32,205 bases of DNA. Origin: an uncultured Anaeroplasmataceae bacterium. GTDB lineage: Bacteria > Bacillota_I > Bacilli_A > Acholeplasmatales > Anaeroplasmataceae. Positions 15,905 to 23,679 of the stretch are shown piece after piece. The stretch lies in the NCBI GenBank assembly GCA_947629825.1, contig CANRFF010000009.1:1-32205 (forward strand). The letters run 5' to 3'. Position 1 is the stretch's first letter, and every line of letters begins with the position of its first letter. Made by a program: the position numbers and the translations under genes. Below the pieces are notes generated by a model. That model saw only the letters and a program-made list of their open reading frames with translations, did no database searches and was not told the DNA's origin.

Positions 15905-16987
15905 ATGGATATCAGACAACTTCGAATGGAATTACATCAATTGGCGGAACTCGGAAAAGAAGAATGGGAAACCCAAAAATATTTGCTTTCCCATTTGAGC
16001 GGTTTACACTGCAAGCTCTTTACGCCGACACCTACGGCAGTGGTTGCTTATTTTGATGTCGGTAAGAAAAAAACATTGTGTTTTCGCAGTGATATGGACG
16101 CTTTGCCGATTCCCGAACAGAGCGGATGTTCGTTTGCGTCTAAAAATCCGAAGGTTTCTCATGCGTGCGGACATGACGGGCATATGGCCATGCTTTTGGC
16201 GTATGCGATATGGGCATCTTCCCATCGTTCGTCTTTAACGTCCAATATTGTCTGCTTGTTTCAGCCTTCCGAGGAAAACGAAGCGGGAGCCAATGAAATT
16301 TTAAAGAGCGGAATTTTGGAAAAGTTGCATGTGGATGAAATTTACGGAATGCATCTGTGGCCGACTTTGGAAAAAGGAAAACTATATACGTATCCGAAAG
16401 GAATGTTGGCACGTTCTGCGGAGATCACTTTGGATTTTATCGGAAAAAGCGTTCATGCTGCCAATCGGGATCAGGGTATCGACGCTTTGTATTATGCGTC
16501 GTCGTTTCTGTTGGAGTTTTATCGTTTTTCCGAAAGTATAAAACCGCTTCATTTGCTTTCTTTCGGAAAGTTGGAAAGCGGTACTGTCCGCAACAGTGTT
16601 CCCGAAACGGCTCATTTGGAAGGAACCATGCGTGCTTTGGATGATGACGTATTTGAACAAATGAAAGACTTTATGCTTTCTTTGATAGAAAAGTATCGGA
16701 CGCATCTTTCCATTCGCTTTCAGATCAATGACGTTTATCCGCTGGTTTACAATGATCCGCAACTGATTGAAAAACTTTCGGATCCTCTTTCTTTGCAGAT
16801 ATTAAATCACCCGTATTTACAAGCGGAAGATTTCGGATGTTACACCCGAAAATATCCTTGTTTATTTCTTTTATTGGGTTGTGGGGATACTCCATTATTG
16901 CACACCCCGCAATTCGATTTCGATATGGATATTTTGTCTGTCGGTGTTGAAGCATATCAAAAAATTTCCAGCCGAAAAAATTCATAA
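15905..16987 (+). CDS. dapL: N-acetyldiaminopimelate deacetylase, M20 family
   Basis: Amidohydrolase of peptidase family M20D that removes the acetyl group from N-acetyl-LL-diaminopimelate. Metal-site motifs are seen in FRSDMDALPIPEQSG and HACGHDGHMAMLL, followed by FQPSEENEAGA. It has 360 aa, close to Bacillus YkuR (374). The start is ATG 15905, one base after the lysC stop. It completes the acetylase branch started by dapH; the intervening aminotransferase gene is not in the window. The symbol dapL is also used elsewhere for an unrelated aminotransferase. Confidence 0.88.
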   Translation: MDIRQLRMELHQLAELGKEEWETQKYLLSHLSGLHCKLFTPTPTAVVAYFDVGKKKTLCFRSDMDALPIPEQSGCSFASKNPKVSHACGHDGHMAMLLAYAIWASSHRSSLTSNIVCLFQPSEENEAGANEILKSGILEKLHVDEIYGMHLWPTLEKGKLYTYPKGMLARSAEITLDFIGKSVHAANRDQGIDALYYASSFLLEFYRFSESIKPLHLLSFGKLESGTVRNSVPETAHLEGTMRALDDDVFEQMKDFMLSLIEKYRTHLSIRFQINDVYPLVYNDPQLIEKLSDPLSLQILNHPYLQAEDFGCYTRKYPCLFLLLGCGDTPLLHTPQFDFDMDILSVGVEAYQKISSRKNS

Positions 16988-16995
16988 TGTGGCAT

Positions 16996-17033
16996 AAAAA
17001 AGGCTTTGAGAAAAAATCTCAGAGCCTTTTTTT
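16996..17033. terminator. Bidirectional terminator between the lysine operon and the MFS gene
   Basis: A long stem pairs AAAAAAGGCTTTGAG (16996-17010) with CTCAGAGCCTTTTTTT (17018-17033), with one G-T pair and a 7-nt loop. The A tract on the left gives a T tract on the minus strand, so it can serve both convergent genes. Confidence 0.88.
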
Positions 17034-18192
17034 AAAATAAATAATTTTTAGACGGGGAAGCGTATTTGCGATAGAGAAAATAATAAATCGTAAAATAGAT
17101 CAGACCGAATAAGGAAATTCCCCATAGGATCGCATAAAATCGGGGATATCCGATTTGTTCGATGATATATCCTCCGCAAAATTTAAAAATCGAAGTGAAA
17201 ATCGAAAGCCCGAACGTTACCAAGACGATGCCTCGGGTAGAAGAATCGAATCCCAAGATTTTCACGACGAACAAAGAATTCAAAGAAAGAATCAATCCCC
17301 ACACAACACCGCGAAGCATTTGAAAAGCAATGAGCCATGTCCGATCGGCGGTAGGAAGCATTTGTACGGAAAAACGGATCACTAAAGCCATAGCTGCGAG
17401 GAAAAAGACGGCGATATCCATTTTTTTGTATAAAAACCGAAAACAAGCCATGATGATAATTTCAACACAGACAAATCCCACCGTGACATAAGCGTATAAA
17501 TAATCGGGGCTTCCTTTGGCTTGAAGATACAAAGAAAAAAAGTCATCTCCCACTTGCATACTGCCGATGGTTAAAATGTAAAAAATCAAATAACCGATAA
17601 ACCATTTGTTCGATAAAATTTCTTTCAAAGAAACTTGGACTTGTTTTTCCTGTGTTTTCGGTGCCTGAATGAAACAGTATAAGATTCCCGTTATCGCAAA
17701 CAGGATCACGGCAATCATAAATAAAACGAAGTATCCGAAGTATTTGACGATACTTCCCGATATCAATACTCCGAGCGTATAAGAAATACTTCCGAACAGA
17801 CGAACGGCGGAAAATGGTTTTTCCGCTGCCCGACAACTCAAAGCCATGAAACTTTCCAAAAGGCCGTAATTGGAACTGGAAAAAATCCCGATACAAACGA
17901 TACTGAGACAAGACAATGCGAAATTTTCGGATAGCAGTAGCAACACAATGAAAATCGGTTCGATAAACGTCATTACGGTCAAAGCGATCTTGGCTTGTTT
18001 GGGTGTTTTGCATAAGAAAGAATAGATGGGAGCGCAAATACAGGAAGTAATGGGGATTAAGGCAATGAACAGTCCGATTTCACCCGTGGTAAAACCGGCA
18101 GAGGCCAAAAACAAACTGAGAAACGGGAAAAAAAGCGCTTCTCCGCAAAAGCGAATAAATACGAGAATTCGCAACCGATTCAAATGATTCAT
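17032..18192 (-). CDS. MFS transporter (MFS_1-like)
   Basis: Major facilitator superfamily permease of 386 aa with about twelve hydrophobic helices. The N-terminal region (FIRFCGEALFFPFLSLFLA, then FTTGEIGLFIALIP) resembles the LacY-like/nucleoside symporter branch. There is a loop with Lys and Gln between helices 2 and 3 (CKTPKQAK), and the middle loop is short. The substrate cannot be told. GGGGGTGATGAG precedes ATG on the minus strand. Expression is probably controlled by a palindrome at the start of transcription. The gene is convergent with the lysine operon. Confidence 0.85.
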   Translation of the reverse strand: MNHLNRLRILVFIRFCGEALFFPFLSLFLASAGFTTGEIGLFIALIPITSCICAPIYSFLCKTPKQAKIALTVMTFIEPIFIVLLLLSENFALSCLSIVCIGIFSSSNYGLLESFMALSCRAAEKPFSAVRLFGSISYTLGVLISGSIVKYFGYFVLFMIAVILFAITGILYCFIQAPKTQEKQVQVSLKEILSNKWFIGYLIFYILTIGSMQVGDDFFSLYLQAKGSPDYLYAYVTVGFVCVEIIIMACFRFLYKKMDIAVFFLAAMALVIRFSVQMLPTADRTWLIAFQMLRGVVWGLILSLNSLFVVKILGFDSSTRGIVLVTFGLSIFTSIFKFCGGYIIEQIGYPRFYAILWGISLFGLIYFTIYYFLYRKYASPSKNYLF

Positions 18193-18206
18193 CTCATCAC
18201 CCCCGT

Positions 18207-18224
18207 TTTACGTACATACGTAAA
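18207..18224. promoter_or_regulatory. Palindromic operator candidate
   Basis: TTTACGTA and TACGTAAA (8-bp perfect arms, 2-nt centre) lie directly downstream of the -10 of the minus-strand MFS promoter and just ahead of its ribosome binding site. A repressor bound here would cover the transcription start. No regulator gene is adjacent. Confidence 0.55.
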
Positions 18225-18225
18225 C

Positions 18226-18254
18226 ATTATATCTTTAAGTAAAATAAAAAACAA
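18226..18254 (-). promoter_or_regulatory. Promoter of the MFS transporter gene
   Basis: On the minus strand: TTGTTT (complement of 18249-18254), a 17-bp spacer and TATAAT (complement of 18226-18231). It is a good sigma-A promoter followed directly by the palindrome. Confidence 0.68.
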
Positions 18255-18321
18255 TGGTTATTTTTTTCGATTGGGTTTGAGAATATGCCCAAGCGCATAT
18301 ATTTGGATAAGGAGGATGAAA

Positions 18322-19245
18322 ATGCTTGTTGAAAATATGGTGGATCTGATTGGAAATACACCGCTTCTGCATTTGAAAAATTATCAGGAAAAAGAACAAC
18401 TGAAAGCCAATTTGTATGGAAAACTGGAGTGGTTCAATCCGAGTGGTTCGGTCAAAGATCGTACGGCCAAAGAAATGATTTTCCAAGCCGAACAATCTCA
18501 AAAACTGCATCCCGGGGATACCATTATCGAAGCCACCAGCGGAAATATGGGGATTGCGTTGAGTGCCATTGGGGTAGCCAAAGGATATCCGGTAATCATC
18601 GTCATGCCGGAATCGGCGTCGATCGAACGGAAAAAGAAAATCGCATCGTATGGAGCCTCTTTGGTTCTGACTGATGCCAAGGAAGGAATGAAAGGAGCGA
18701 TTCGCAAAGCAGAAGAACTTCATCGTCATTTACCGAAAAGTATGGTAATGCATCAATTTTCCAATCCGGCCAATGTTTTGGCTCATAAAAAAGGGACTGC
18801 GCTTGAATTACTTCGGGATTTGGATCCGATCGATATTGTTGTCATCGGGGTCGGTAGCGGAGGGACGATTACCGGAGTGGGTGAAGTGCTCAAAGAAAAA
18901 AATCCGAAAATTCAAATCGTGGCGGTGGAACCTTTCTCTTCGGCGGTGTTATCGAAAAAAGAACCGGGAAAACATCATATTGAGGGGATCGGCGCCGGTT
19001 TTGTTCCGGAGATTCTCAATACCGATATTTACGATGAGGTGATTGCCGTCAAAGACGAAGATGCTTATCAAGAGGCCAAAATGCTGATGAAAACGGAAGG
19101 AATTTCCGCAGGCGTTTCTTCGGGGGCGGCGCTTTGGGCAGCCAAACAGGTGGCTTTGAGAAAACAAAATACGGAAAAAAACGTGGTTGTTGTTTTTCCG
19201 GATGATTCCGCCAAATATTTTTCCACCGAACTGTTTGATGCGTGA
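18322..19245 (+). CDS. cysK: Cysteine synthase A (O-acetylserine sulfhydrylase)
   Basis: PLP enzyme making L-cysteine from O-acetylserine and sulfide. Seen: IGNTPLLHL at the N-terminus, PLP lysine in NPSGSVKDRTA near residue 40, the substrate loop EATSGNMGIAL, the phosphate-binding GVGSGGTITGVGE, and IEGIGAGFVPEIL. It has 307 aa. AAGGAGG at 18309-18315 selects ATG 18322 over ATG 18316. The leader contains an inverted repeat ATATGC/GCATAT at 18283-18300 of unknown role. A terminator follows, so the gene is probably monocistronic. Confidence 0.95.
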   Translation: MLVENMVDLIGNTPLLHLKNYQEKEQLKANLYGKLEWFNPSGSVKDRTAKEMIFQAEQSQKLHPGDTIIEATSGNMGIALSAIGVAKGYPVIIVMPESASIERKKKIASYGASLVLTDAKEGMKGAIRKAEELHRHLPKSMVMHQFSNPANVLAHKKGTALELLRDLDPIDIVVIGVGSGGTITGVGEVLKEKNPKIQIVAVEPFSSAVLSKKEPGKHHIEGIGAGFVPEILNTDIYDEVIAVKDEDAYQEAKMLMKTEGISAGVSSGAALWAAKQVALRKQNTEKNVVVVFPDDSAKYFSTELFDA

Positions 19246-19268
19246 TTGACTGCCGGTTTGATCTTATG

Positions 19269-19300
19269 AGGGATACGGATTTCGACCGTTTCCCTTTTTC
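19269..19300 (+). terminator. Terminator of cysK
   Basis: AGGGATACGG (19269-19278) pairs with CCGTTTCCCT (19286-19295) with one mismatch and a 7-nt loop, followed by a T tract. Confidence 0.8.
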
Positions 19301-19303
19301 TGT

Positions 19304-19332
19304 TTGTATTTTTTCAAAGTTTGTGATAAGAT
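19304..19332 (+). promoter_or_regulatory. Promoter of the small FakA-like gene
   Basis: TTGTAT (19304-19309), a 17-bp spacer and TAAGAT (19327-19332) with an extended TG element just before the -10. Confidence 0.45.
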
Positions 19333-19352
19333 ACTAACAGGAGGTTTTTTAT

Positions 19353-19604
19353 ATGCTGGAATATAAATTTGATACACAGTTATTGATTGCCGGTCATCAA
19401 CTTGACGAAGATGTGATTTCCGACTATATTACGAAAAATATTGCGGGCGATTGTTTGTTGGCCGTCGGAGACGAAGAATTGATTAAGATTCATTTTCATA
19501 CCAATACGCCGTGGAAAGTATTGGAATATGCGGCCGGTTTGGGCGAAATTCATGATATTGTCATCGAAAATATGGAAAGACAAACCCAGGGACTGAAAGG
19601 ATAA
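19353..19604 (+). CDS. Small protein like the C-terminal end of FakA/YloV
   Basis: Protein of 83 aa resembling the C-terminal part of fatty-acid kinase FakA (YloV, DAK1/DegV-like region). The pattern LLAVGDEELIKIHFHTNTP, then VLEYAAGLGEIHDIVIENM, is the usual FakA ending, where His and Thr sit near the domain interface. The kinase (DAK2) domain is absent. AGGAGG precedes the ATG and there is a credible promoter, so this looks like a genuine stand-alone gene rather than a broken end; similar short proteins are annotated in other Firmicutes as kinase-to-DAK-like proteins. Its role is unknown. The following 148 bp (19605-19752) hold only the promoter of the next gene and A/T-rich DNA. Confidence 0.7.
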   Translation: MLEYKFDTQLLIAGHQLDEDVISDYITKNIAGDCLLAVGDEELIKIHFHTNTPWKVLEYAAGLGEIHDIVIENMERQTQGLKG

Positions 19605-19716
19605 TTTTGAAAACGTCATTGCGAAAAATGAATTTTTTTGTAAAATAAAAGGCAAAAAAGACGGGAAATGTAGAATTTTTTGGATTTTTTTTGTCTTTTT
19701 TCCTTTATTTTTCGTA

Positions 19717-19722
19717 TATAAT
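19717..19722 (+). promoter_or_regulatory. -10 element of the hybrid kinase gene
   Basis: A perfect TATAAT lies 30 bp before the chosen start codon. No good -35 is present at normal spacing; the nearest TTGTCT is 20 bp away. Confidence 0.4.
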
Positions 19723-19752
19723 AGAATGTACAAGATAAAGGACGTGAAGACG

Positions 19753-21276
19753 ATGCATAAAGTTCGAAACTTCAAAAGAGCAATCAGTCTCTATGCAGAG
19801 CACCTTCTGAAAATTGTTCGATTGGATTTGAAAACAGGCTTCTTTGAAGAAATCAGAGTTCATCCGACCGTTGCTTGTTGCGAGGGAGAATTCCGACTTT
19901 CTTCTTGGACAAAAATGAAAGTCGACGGAAAATTCGTTCATCCCGACGATAAAGATCTGTATTTGGAGAAAATGAATCTCTCTTATTTGCAAACATTTTT
20001 CAAAACCCACGATATTTTATCTTTTCGATATCGGGAATATATTCGTTCGGATTATCGTTTTGTCTGTCTGTTCGGTCAAAAGGCCAAAGAATATACGGGA
20101 AACAGTAAGATTGTTTATTTTTATCTGAGTGATATTCACGATGTGGAAGTCAAAGAGTTCGAACAACTGCAAAAATTTCAGATGCAAGCGTCCAAAGCGT
20201 CCGATGACAATCAGATGAAAACTTTGTTTTTGTCGCAGATGAGTCATGATTTGAAAAATTCTTTGAATGTTGTTTTGGGCTTGACCAACTTATGTTTGAA
20301 AGATACTTCGAATTCCGAAAAAATGTTCCAACATTTATGGAAAATCAAAAATTCGACCGATGATTTATTGGTTTTAATCAACGATATTCTGGAAGTTTCC
20401 ATGATGGGAAGAAAAGCATCTTTGAAATATAATGAATTTTCTTTGGAAGCGATGATTTTAGATCTTTCGGAAGAAATCAAAATGATGTTTCCGCAAGTCT
20501 CGTTTTCTTATCGTTTTTCTTTGAAACATAAAAGGATTATTTCGGATCATCTGCAACTCAAAAGAATTTTGAATAATTTGCTTGTCAATTCCTGTAAATA
20601 CACGAAAGATTTCCAAAAACCGATTTTGATTTGCGTCGAAGAACGGGATCCGGCCGATTCCGTTGCCGAATACATCTTTGATATTCGGGATTTCGGCGTG
20701 GGAATGAGTGCGGAGGTTCTTTCGAAATTGTTTTTGCCGTTTGAACGGGGAACCAATACCAAAGATCTGCCGGGACACGGTCTTGGGATGACGATTGTGG
20801 AAAATCTGGTTCAACGGCTGGACGGAACGATTACGGTCGATTCGGAAGAAGGAATCGGAACCACCTATCATCTTTCGTTTCCGTTTCGCTTTGTTGCGGA
20901 GGGGAATTTATCTCAGTTGAAGAACAAAAAAATCTTGGTGGCGGAAGATTACGTAGTCAATCATTATCTCCTTCAGGAAATTTTCAAAGAAAAAGAAATT
21001 TGTTGCGATTTTGCGGAAGATGGACAAAAGGCCATTCAACTTTTCGAATCCAATCAATACGATTTGGTGTTGATGGATGTTCATATGCCGCTTATGGACG
21101 GATTCGAAACAACAAAGAAAATCCGTTTGCTGAATCGCAAGATTCCGATTATCGCTCTTTCGGCGGATACATATGAAAACGATGTGGAAAAGATTTTGGC
21201 GTGCGGAATGAATGACTATGTCACCAAACCGATTGAGCCACAGGAACTTTGGTCTGTTTTGGCGAAGTATGTTTAA
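19753..21276 (+). CDS. Hybrid sensor histidine kinase with receiver domain
   Basis: Soluble two-component protein of 507 aa. Domains in order: an N-terminal PAS-like sensor (about 1-150), a HisKA dimerisation domain with phospho-acceptor His165 in QMSHDLKNSLN, a HATPase domain with N box NLLVNSCKYT, G1 DFGVGM and G2 GHGLGM, and a C-terminal receiver with Asp442 in LVLMDVHMPLMDG and Lys in YVTKPIEP. There is no membrane segment, so it senses a cytosolic signal. ATG 19753 is preferred because transcription from the TATAAT would start at or after the upstream ATG 19726. No partner response regulator or Hpt gene is adjacent. A link to sporulation phosphorelay is possible but unproven. Confidence 0.9.
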   Translation: MHKVRNFKRAISLYAEHLLKIVRLDLKTGFFEEIRVHPTVACCEGEFRLSSWTKMKVDGKFVHPDDKDLYLEKMNLSYLQTFFKTHDILSFRYREYIRSDYRFVCLFGQKAKEYTGNSKIVYFYLSDIHDVEVKEFEQLQKFQMQASKASDDNQMKTLFLSQMSHDLKNSLNVVLGLTNLCLKDTSNSEKMFQHLWKIKNSTDDLLVLINDILEVSMMGRKASLKYNEFSLEAMILDLSEEIKMMFPQVSFSYRFSLKHKRIISDHLQLKRILNNLLVNSCKYTKDFQKPILICVEERDPADSVAEYIFDIRDFGVGMSAEVLSKLFLPFERGTNTKDLPGHGLGMTIVENLVQRLDGTITVDSEEGIGTTYHLSFPFRFVAEGNLSQLKNKKILVAEDYVVNHYLLQEIFKEKEICCDFAEDGQKAIQLFESNQYDLVLMDVHMPLMDGFETTKKIRLLNRKIPIIALSADTYENDVEKILACGMNDYVTKPIEPQELWSVLAKYV

Positions 21277-21280
21277 TTCA

Positions 21281-21309
21281 TTGTTTTTTTTTGTTTTTTG
21301 TATTACAAT
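21281..21309 (+). promoter_or_regulatory. Promoter of the macro-domain gene
   Basis: TTGTTT (21281-21286), a 17-bp spacer and TACAAT (21304-21309). Confidence 0.5.
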
Positions 21310-21330
21310 AAAATTAGGTAGGTGATGTTT

Positions 21331-22020
21331 ATGGTCAAATATCTCAACTGCGATTGTATCAATTCGAAGTGTTCGGCGATTGTCAATCAGGTCAACTTGT
21401 CCGGAAATATGGATTTTCATTCCGGATTGGAGTTTTCCATTCGTTTTCCCGAAATGTATCGGGACTACTTGCAAAAGTTTTCGCAAAACGAATTGTCGAT
21501 GTACGAAAGTTATGTTTTTCAAGAAGATCATATTTCGATCATCAATATGATTTGTTATGACTCTTATGCGTTTCCGACGACTTTGGAAGCGATTGAAAAG
21601 TCTTTGAAATATTTTGTCAAGCACTACAAGGAATATCATTTGACCGAAGTGGCATTTCCTCTTTTGGGTTGTGATGAAGATGGATTGCGGATGGTGAGTG
21701 TCCTGCCGATTATGGAAAAATATCTCAAACCGCTTCCGATAGACTGTTATATCTGTTTTGATATCGAAGGGGCGTCGAATCTGGAAATGCAGATGTTGAA
21801 TGCTTTTAAAGAAATGGATCTGGATTTATTGGCTTCCGAGCTAAAACTTGACGAAATTCAAATCGCCTCCTTGAAATCGGAACGGGAACATTTGATCCGT
21901 TTTGAAGATTTGTATCATATCAGCACGATTCCGGCGGAATGTTACCGAAAAATCTATCAATACTTCTATAATGGGGAATATAAGAAGTTCGATCTGTTTC
22001 ATCAGGAATCTTTATTTTAA
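21331..22020 (+). CDS. Divergent DarG-like macro-domain protein
   Basis: Protein of 229 aa whose first 150 residues follow the layout of ALC1/DarG-type macro domains, which bind or remove ADP-ribose: a short first strand, AIVNQVNLSG (usually IVNTVNTVG), FPEMYRDY, IINM, a helix, VAFPLLGCDEDGL, and VLPIMEKYLKPLPIDCYI. The usual MGKG loop is replaced by MDFHSG, and the Lys of the DarG NFPTK motif is not seen, so hydrolase activity may be lost. The C-terminal 80 residues are helical and could hold a helix-turn-helix. AGGTAGGTGAT supports ATG 21331. No DarT toxin gene is adjacent. Confidence 0.65.
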   Translation: MVKYLNCDCINSKCSAIVNQVNLSGNMDFHSGLEFSIRFPEMYRDYLQKFSQNELSMYESYVFQEDHISIINMICYDSYAFPTTLEAIEKSLKYFVKHYKEYHLTEVAFPLLGCDEDGLRMVSVLPIMEKYLKPLPIDCYICFDIEGASNLEMQMLNAFKEMDLDLLASELKLDEIQIASLKSEREHLIRFEDLYHISTIPAECYRKIYQYFYNGEYKKFDLFHQESLF

Positions 22021-22027
22021 AAAGGTA

Positions 22028-22056
22028 TTGAAATACATAAATAAATATGTTATATT
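22028..22056 (+). promoter_or_regulatory. Promoter of the rimP-nusA-infB operon
   Basis: TTGAAA (22028-22033), a 17-bp spacer and TATATT (22051-22056), about 60 bp before the rimP start. Confidence 0.65.
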
Positions 22057-22067
22057 AAATAATAGTA

Positions 22068-22089
22068 AAGAGAGGCAAAAACCTCTCTT
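22068..22089 (+). promoter_or_regulatory. Leader hairpin of the rimP operon
   Basis: A perfect 8-bp stem, AAGAGAGG (22068-22075) with CCTCTCTT (22082-22089), loop CAAAAA, begins about 5 nt after the predicted transcription start. The following ATTTATTT is only partly T-rich, so it may be an mRNA-stabilising hairpin, a weak attenuator, or a terminator for the upstream macro-domain gene. Confidence 0.55.
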
Positions 22090-22113
22090 ATTTATTTGAA
22101 CGGAGGGATGTTC

Positions 22114-22560
22114 TTGGAACTGGAAGAAGTCGGACGGATCTTGCGACCCTATCTGGAAGAGCGGGGATTGATTTTGGTGGATATATCCTGGGCTTCGGAA
22201 GAAAATATGAAAATTCTGAGAGTCTTGATCGATCGGGAAAACGGAATTTCCATTGATACTCTGGCCGAATGCAATGAGTTTTTATCTTCTCAACTGGACC
22301 GCATCGATCAGGATATGGACGAGTATTTTTTGGAAGTTTCCTCTCCGGGAGCCGAACGTCCGTTGAATAGTTTGTCCGAAGTTGGCAAACAGATTTCCAA
22401 ATATGTTCATATCGAAGTCGAGGGAATGATTTACGAAGGAATTTTAGAGGCGGTTGAAAATGATATTTTAACGGTTCGATTCAACGCCAAAGGTCGATTT
22501 AAAGTTGTGAAAATTCCTTATGATGAAATTCGATCGATTCGATTGGCAGTAAAAATTTAG
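22114..22560 (+). CDS. rimP: Ribosome maturation factor RimP
   Basis: Assists maturation of the 30S subunit. Family motifs are seen: LVDISWASE near the N-terminus, VLIDREN, and YFLEVSSPGAERPL in the middle, followed by the SH3-like C-terminal domain. It is 148 aa. The start is taken as TTG 22114: GGAGGG at 22102-22107 is 6 nt away, whereas ATG 22108 directly abuts that site and TTG 22096 precedes it. It is first in the conserved rimP-nusA-ylxR-ylxQ-infB-rbfA operon. Confidence 0.93.
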   Translation: MELEEVGRILRPYLEERGLILVDISWASEENMKILRVLIDRENGISIDTLAECNEFLSSQLDRIDQDMDEYFLEVSSPGAERPLNSLSEVGKQISKYVHIEVEGMIYEGILEAVENDILTVRFNAKGRFKVVKIPYDEIRSIRLAVKI

Positions 22561-22574
22561 GAGGTAATAAAAAA

Positions 22575-23678
22575 ATGATAAGTAAGGATTTTTTTAAAAT
22601 GGCCGAAGAAGATGCGCAGGAACGCGGATTTTCGGTCGAAGAAGTTTTGGGGTGCATGGAACGGGCATTGATCGGAGCTTTTAAAAGGGAGCACGGAAAT
22701 ACCTCTTGCCAAGTGGAATTCAAACCGGAGAAGAATGAAATTCTATTATATGCGGTTTATGAAGTCGTCGATACTTTGGAAAAGAGCGAAGAAAGTGAAA
22801 ATCCGGAAGTTCCGCAATTTCAACCGATGCTTTTGGAAGATGCGAAAAAAATCAAATCGACCTATAAAGTCGGAGATTTGGTTTATCAACAGGAAAATAT
22901 GAAAAATTACAGCCGAATGACGATTCTGACGGCGGGAAATATGTATAAACAAGGGGTTCGGACTTTGGAACGGGAAAAAGCGTACGAATATTTCAAATCG
23001 TTGGAAAACGAAATGTTCAATGCCGAAGTTTCCAATATCGGAGATCGTTTTTTGACGTTGAAATTGGGATTCAATGTAACTACACTTCTTCCGGTTGGCG
23101 AATTATTGCCGAATGATCATTTGAAAATCGGCGATTATATTCGGGTCTATATCAAAAAAGTCGAACAGACGACCAAAGAACCGAAAGTCATTGTTTCGAG
23201 AATCGAAAGAAATCTGGTCAATCGGTTGATGGAAAATTATATTCCGGAAATCAAAAACGGCATTATTGAAATCAAAGGAATCGCAAGAGATCCCGGAGAT
23301 CGCAGTAAGATCGCTCTTTATTCCAATGATCCGAAAGTCGATGCGATCGGTTCCTGTGTCGGTGAAGGCGGTTCGCGGATTCGGGAAATCGTCAATGCGC
23401 TGGGCGGAGAAAAAGTGGATTTGTACAAATGGAGTGAAAATCCGGAAGAGTTGATTGCGAATTCTTTACAGCCGGCATCGGTTACCCGGGTATTGAATAT
23501 CGATGTCAAAAATAAAACTTCCCAAGTGGTAGTTCCGGACGATCATTTGTCTTTGGCCATCGGCAAGTCCGGTCAGAATGTTCGGTTGGCCGTTCAATCG
23601 TGCGGTTGGAAAATCGATATTATGCCGACTTCGGAAGCGTATGAAAAAGGGTTAATCAATATTTTGGGGTTGGACTGA
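22575..23678 (+). CDS. nusA: Transcription termination/antitermination factor NusA
   Basis: Binds RNA polymerase and modulates pausing, termination and antitermination. The order is NusA N-terminal domain (about 1-125), S1 domain (about 135-200), then two KH domains, with GVARDPGDRSK-like (GIARDPGDRSKIAL), VGEGGSRIREIVNAL and SLAIGKSGQNVRLA visible. It is 367 aa, like Bacillus NusA, and without the extra C-terminal repeats of proteobacteria. AGGAGGTAA precedes the ATG. Confidence 0.97.
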   Translation: MISKDFFKMAEEDAQERGFSVEEVLGCMERALIGAFKREHGNTSCQVEFKPEKNEILLYAVYEVVDTLEKSEESENPEVPQFQPMLLEDAKKIKSTYKVGDLVYQQENMKNYSRMTILTAGNMYKQGVRTLEREKAYEYFKSLENEMFNAEVSNIGDRFLTLKLGFNVTTLLPVGELLPNDHLKIGDYIRVYIKKVEQTTKEPKVIVSRIERNLVNRLMENYIPEIKNGIIEIKGIARDPGDRSKIALYSNDPKVDAIGSCVGEGGSRIREIVNALGGEKVDLYKWSENPEELIANSLQPASVTRVLNIDVKNKTSQVVVPDDHLSLAIGKSGQNVRLAVQSCGWKIDIMPTSEAYEKGLINILGLD

Positions 23679-23679
23679 G

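Noticed and set aside
19654-19701. Inverted repeat AAAAAAGAC / GTCTTTTTT before the hybrid kinase gene
   Set aside because: The 30-nt loop and A/T-only outer stem make a functional terminator doubtful; it may be chance in A/T-rich DNA.
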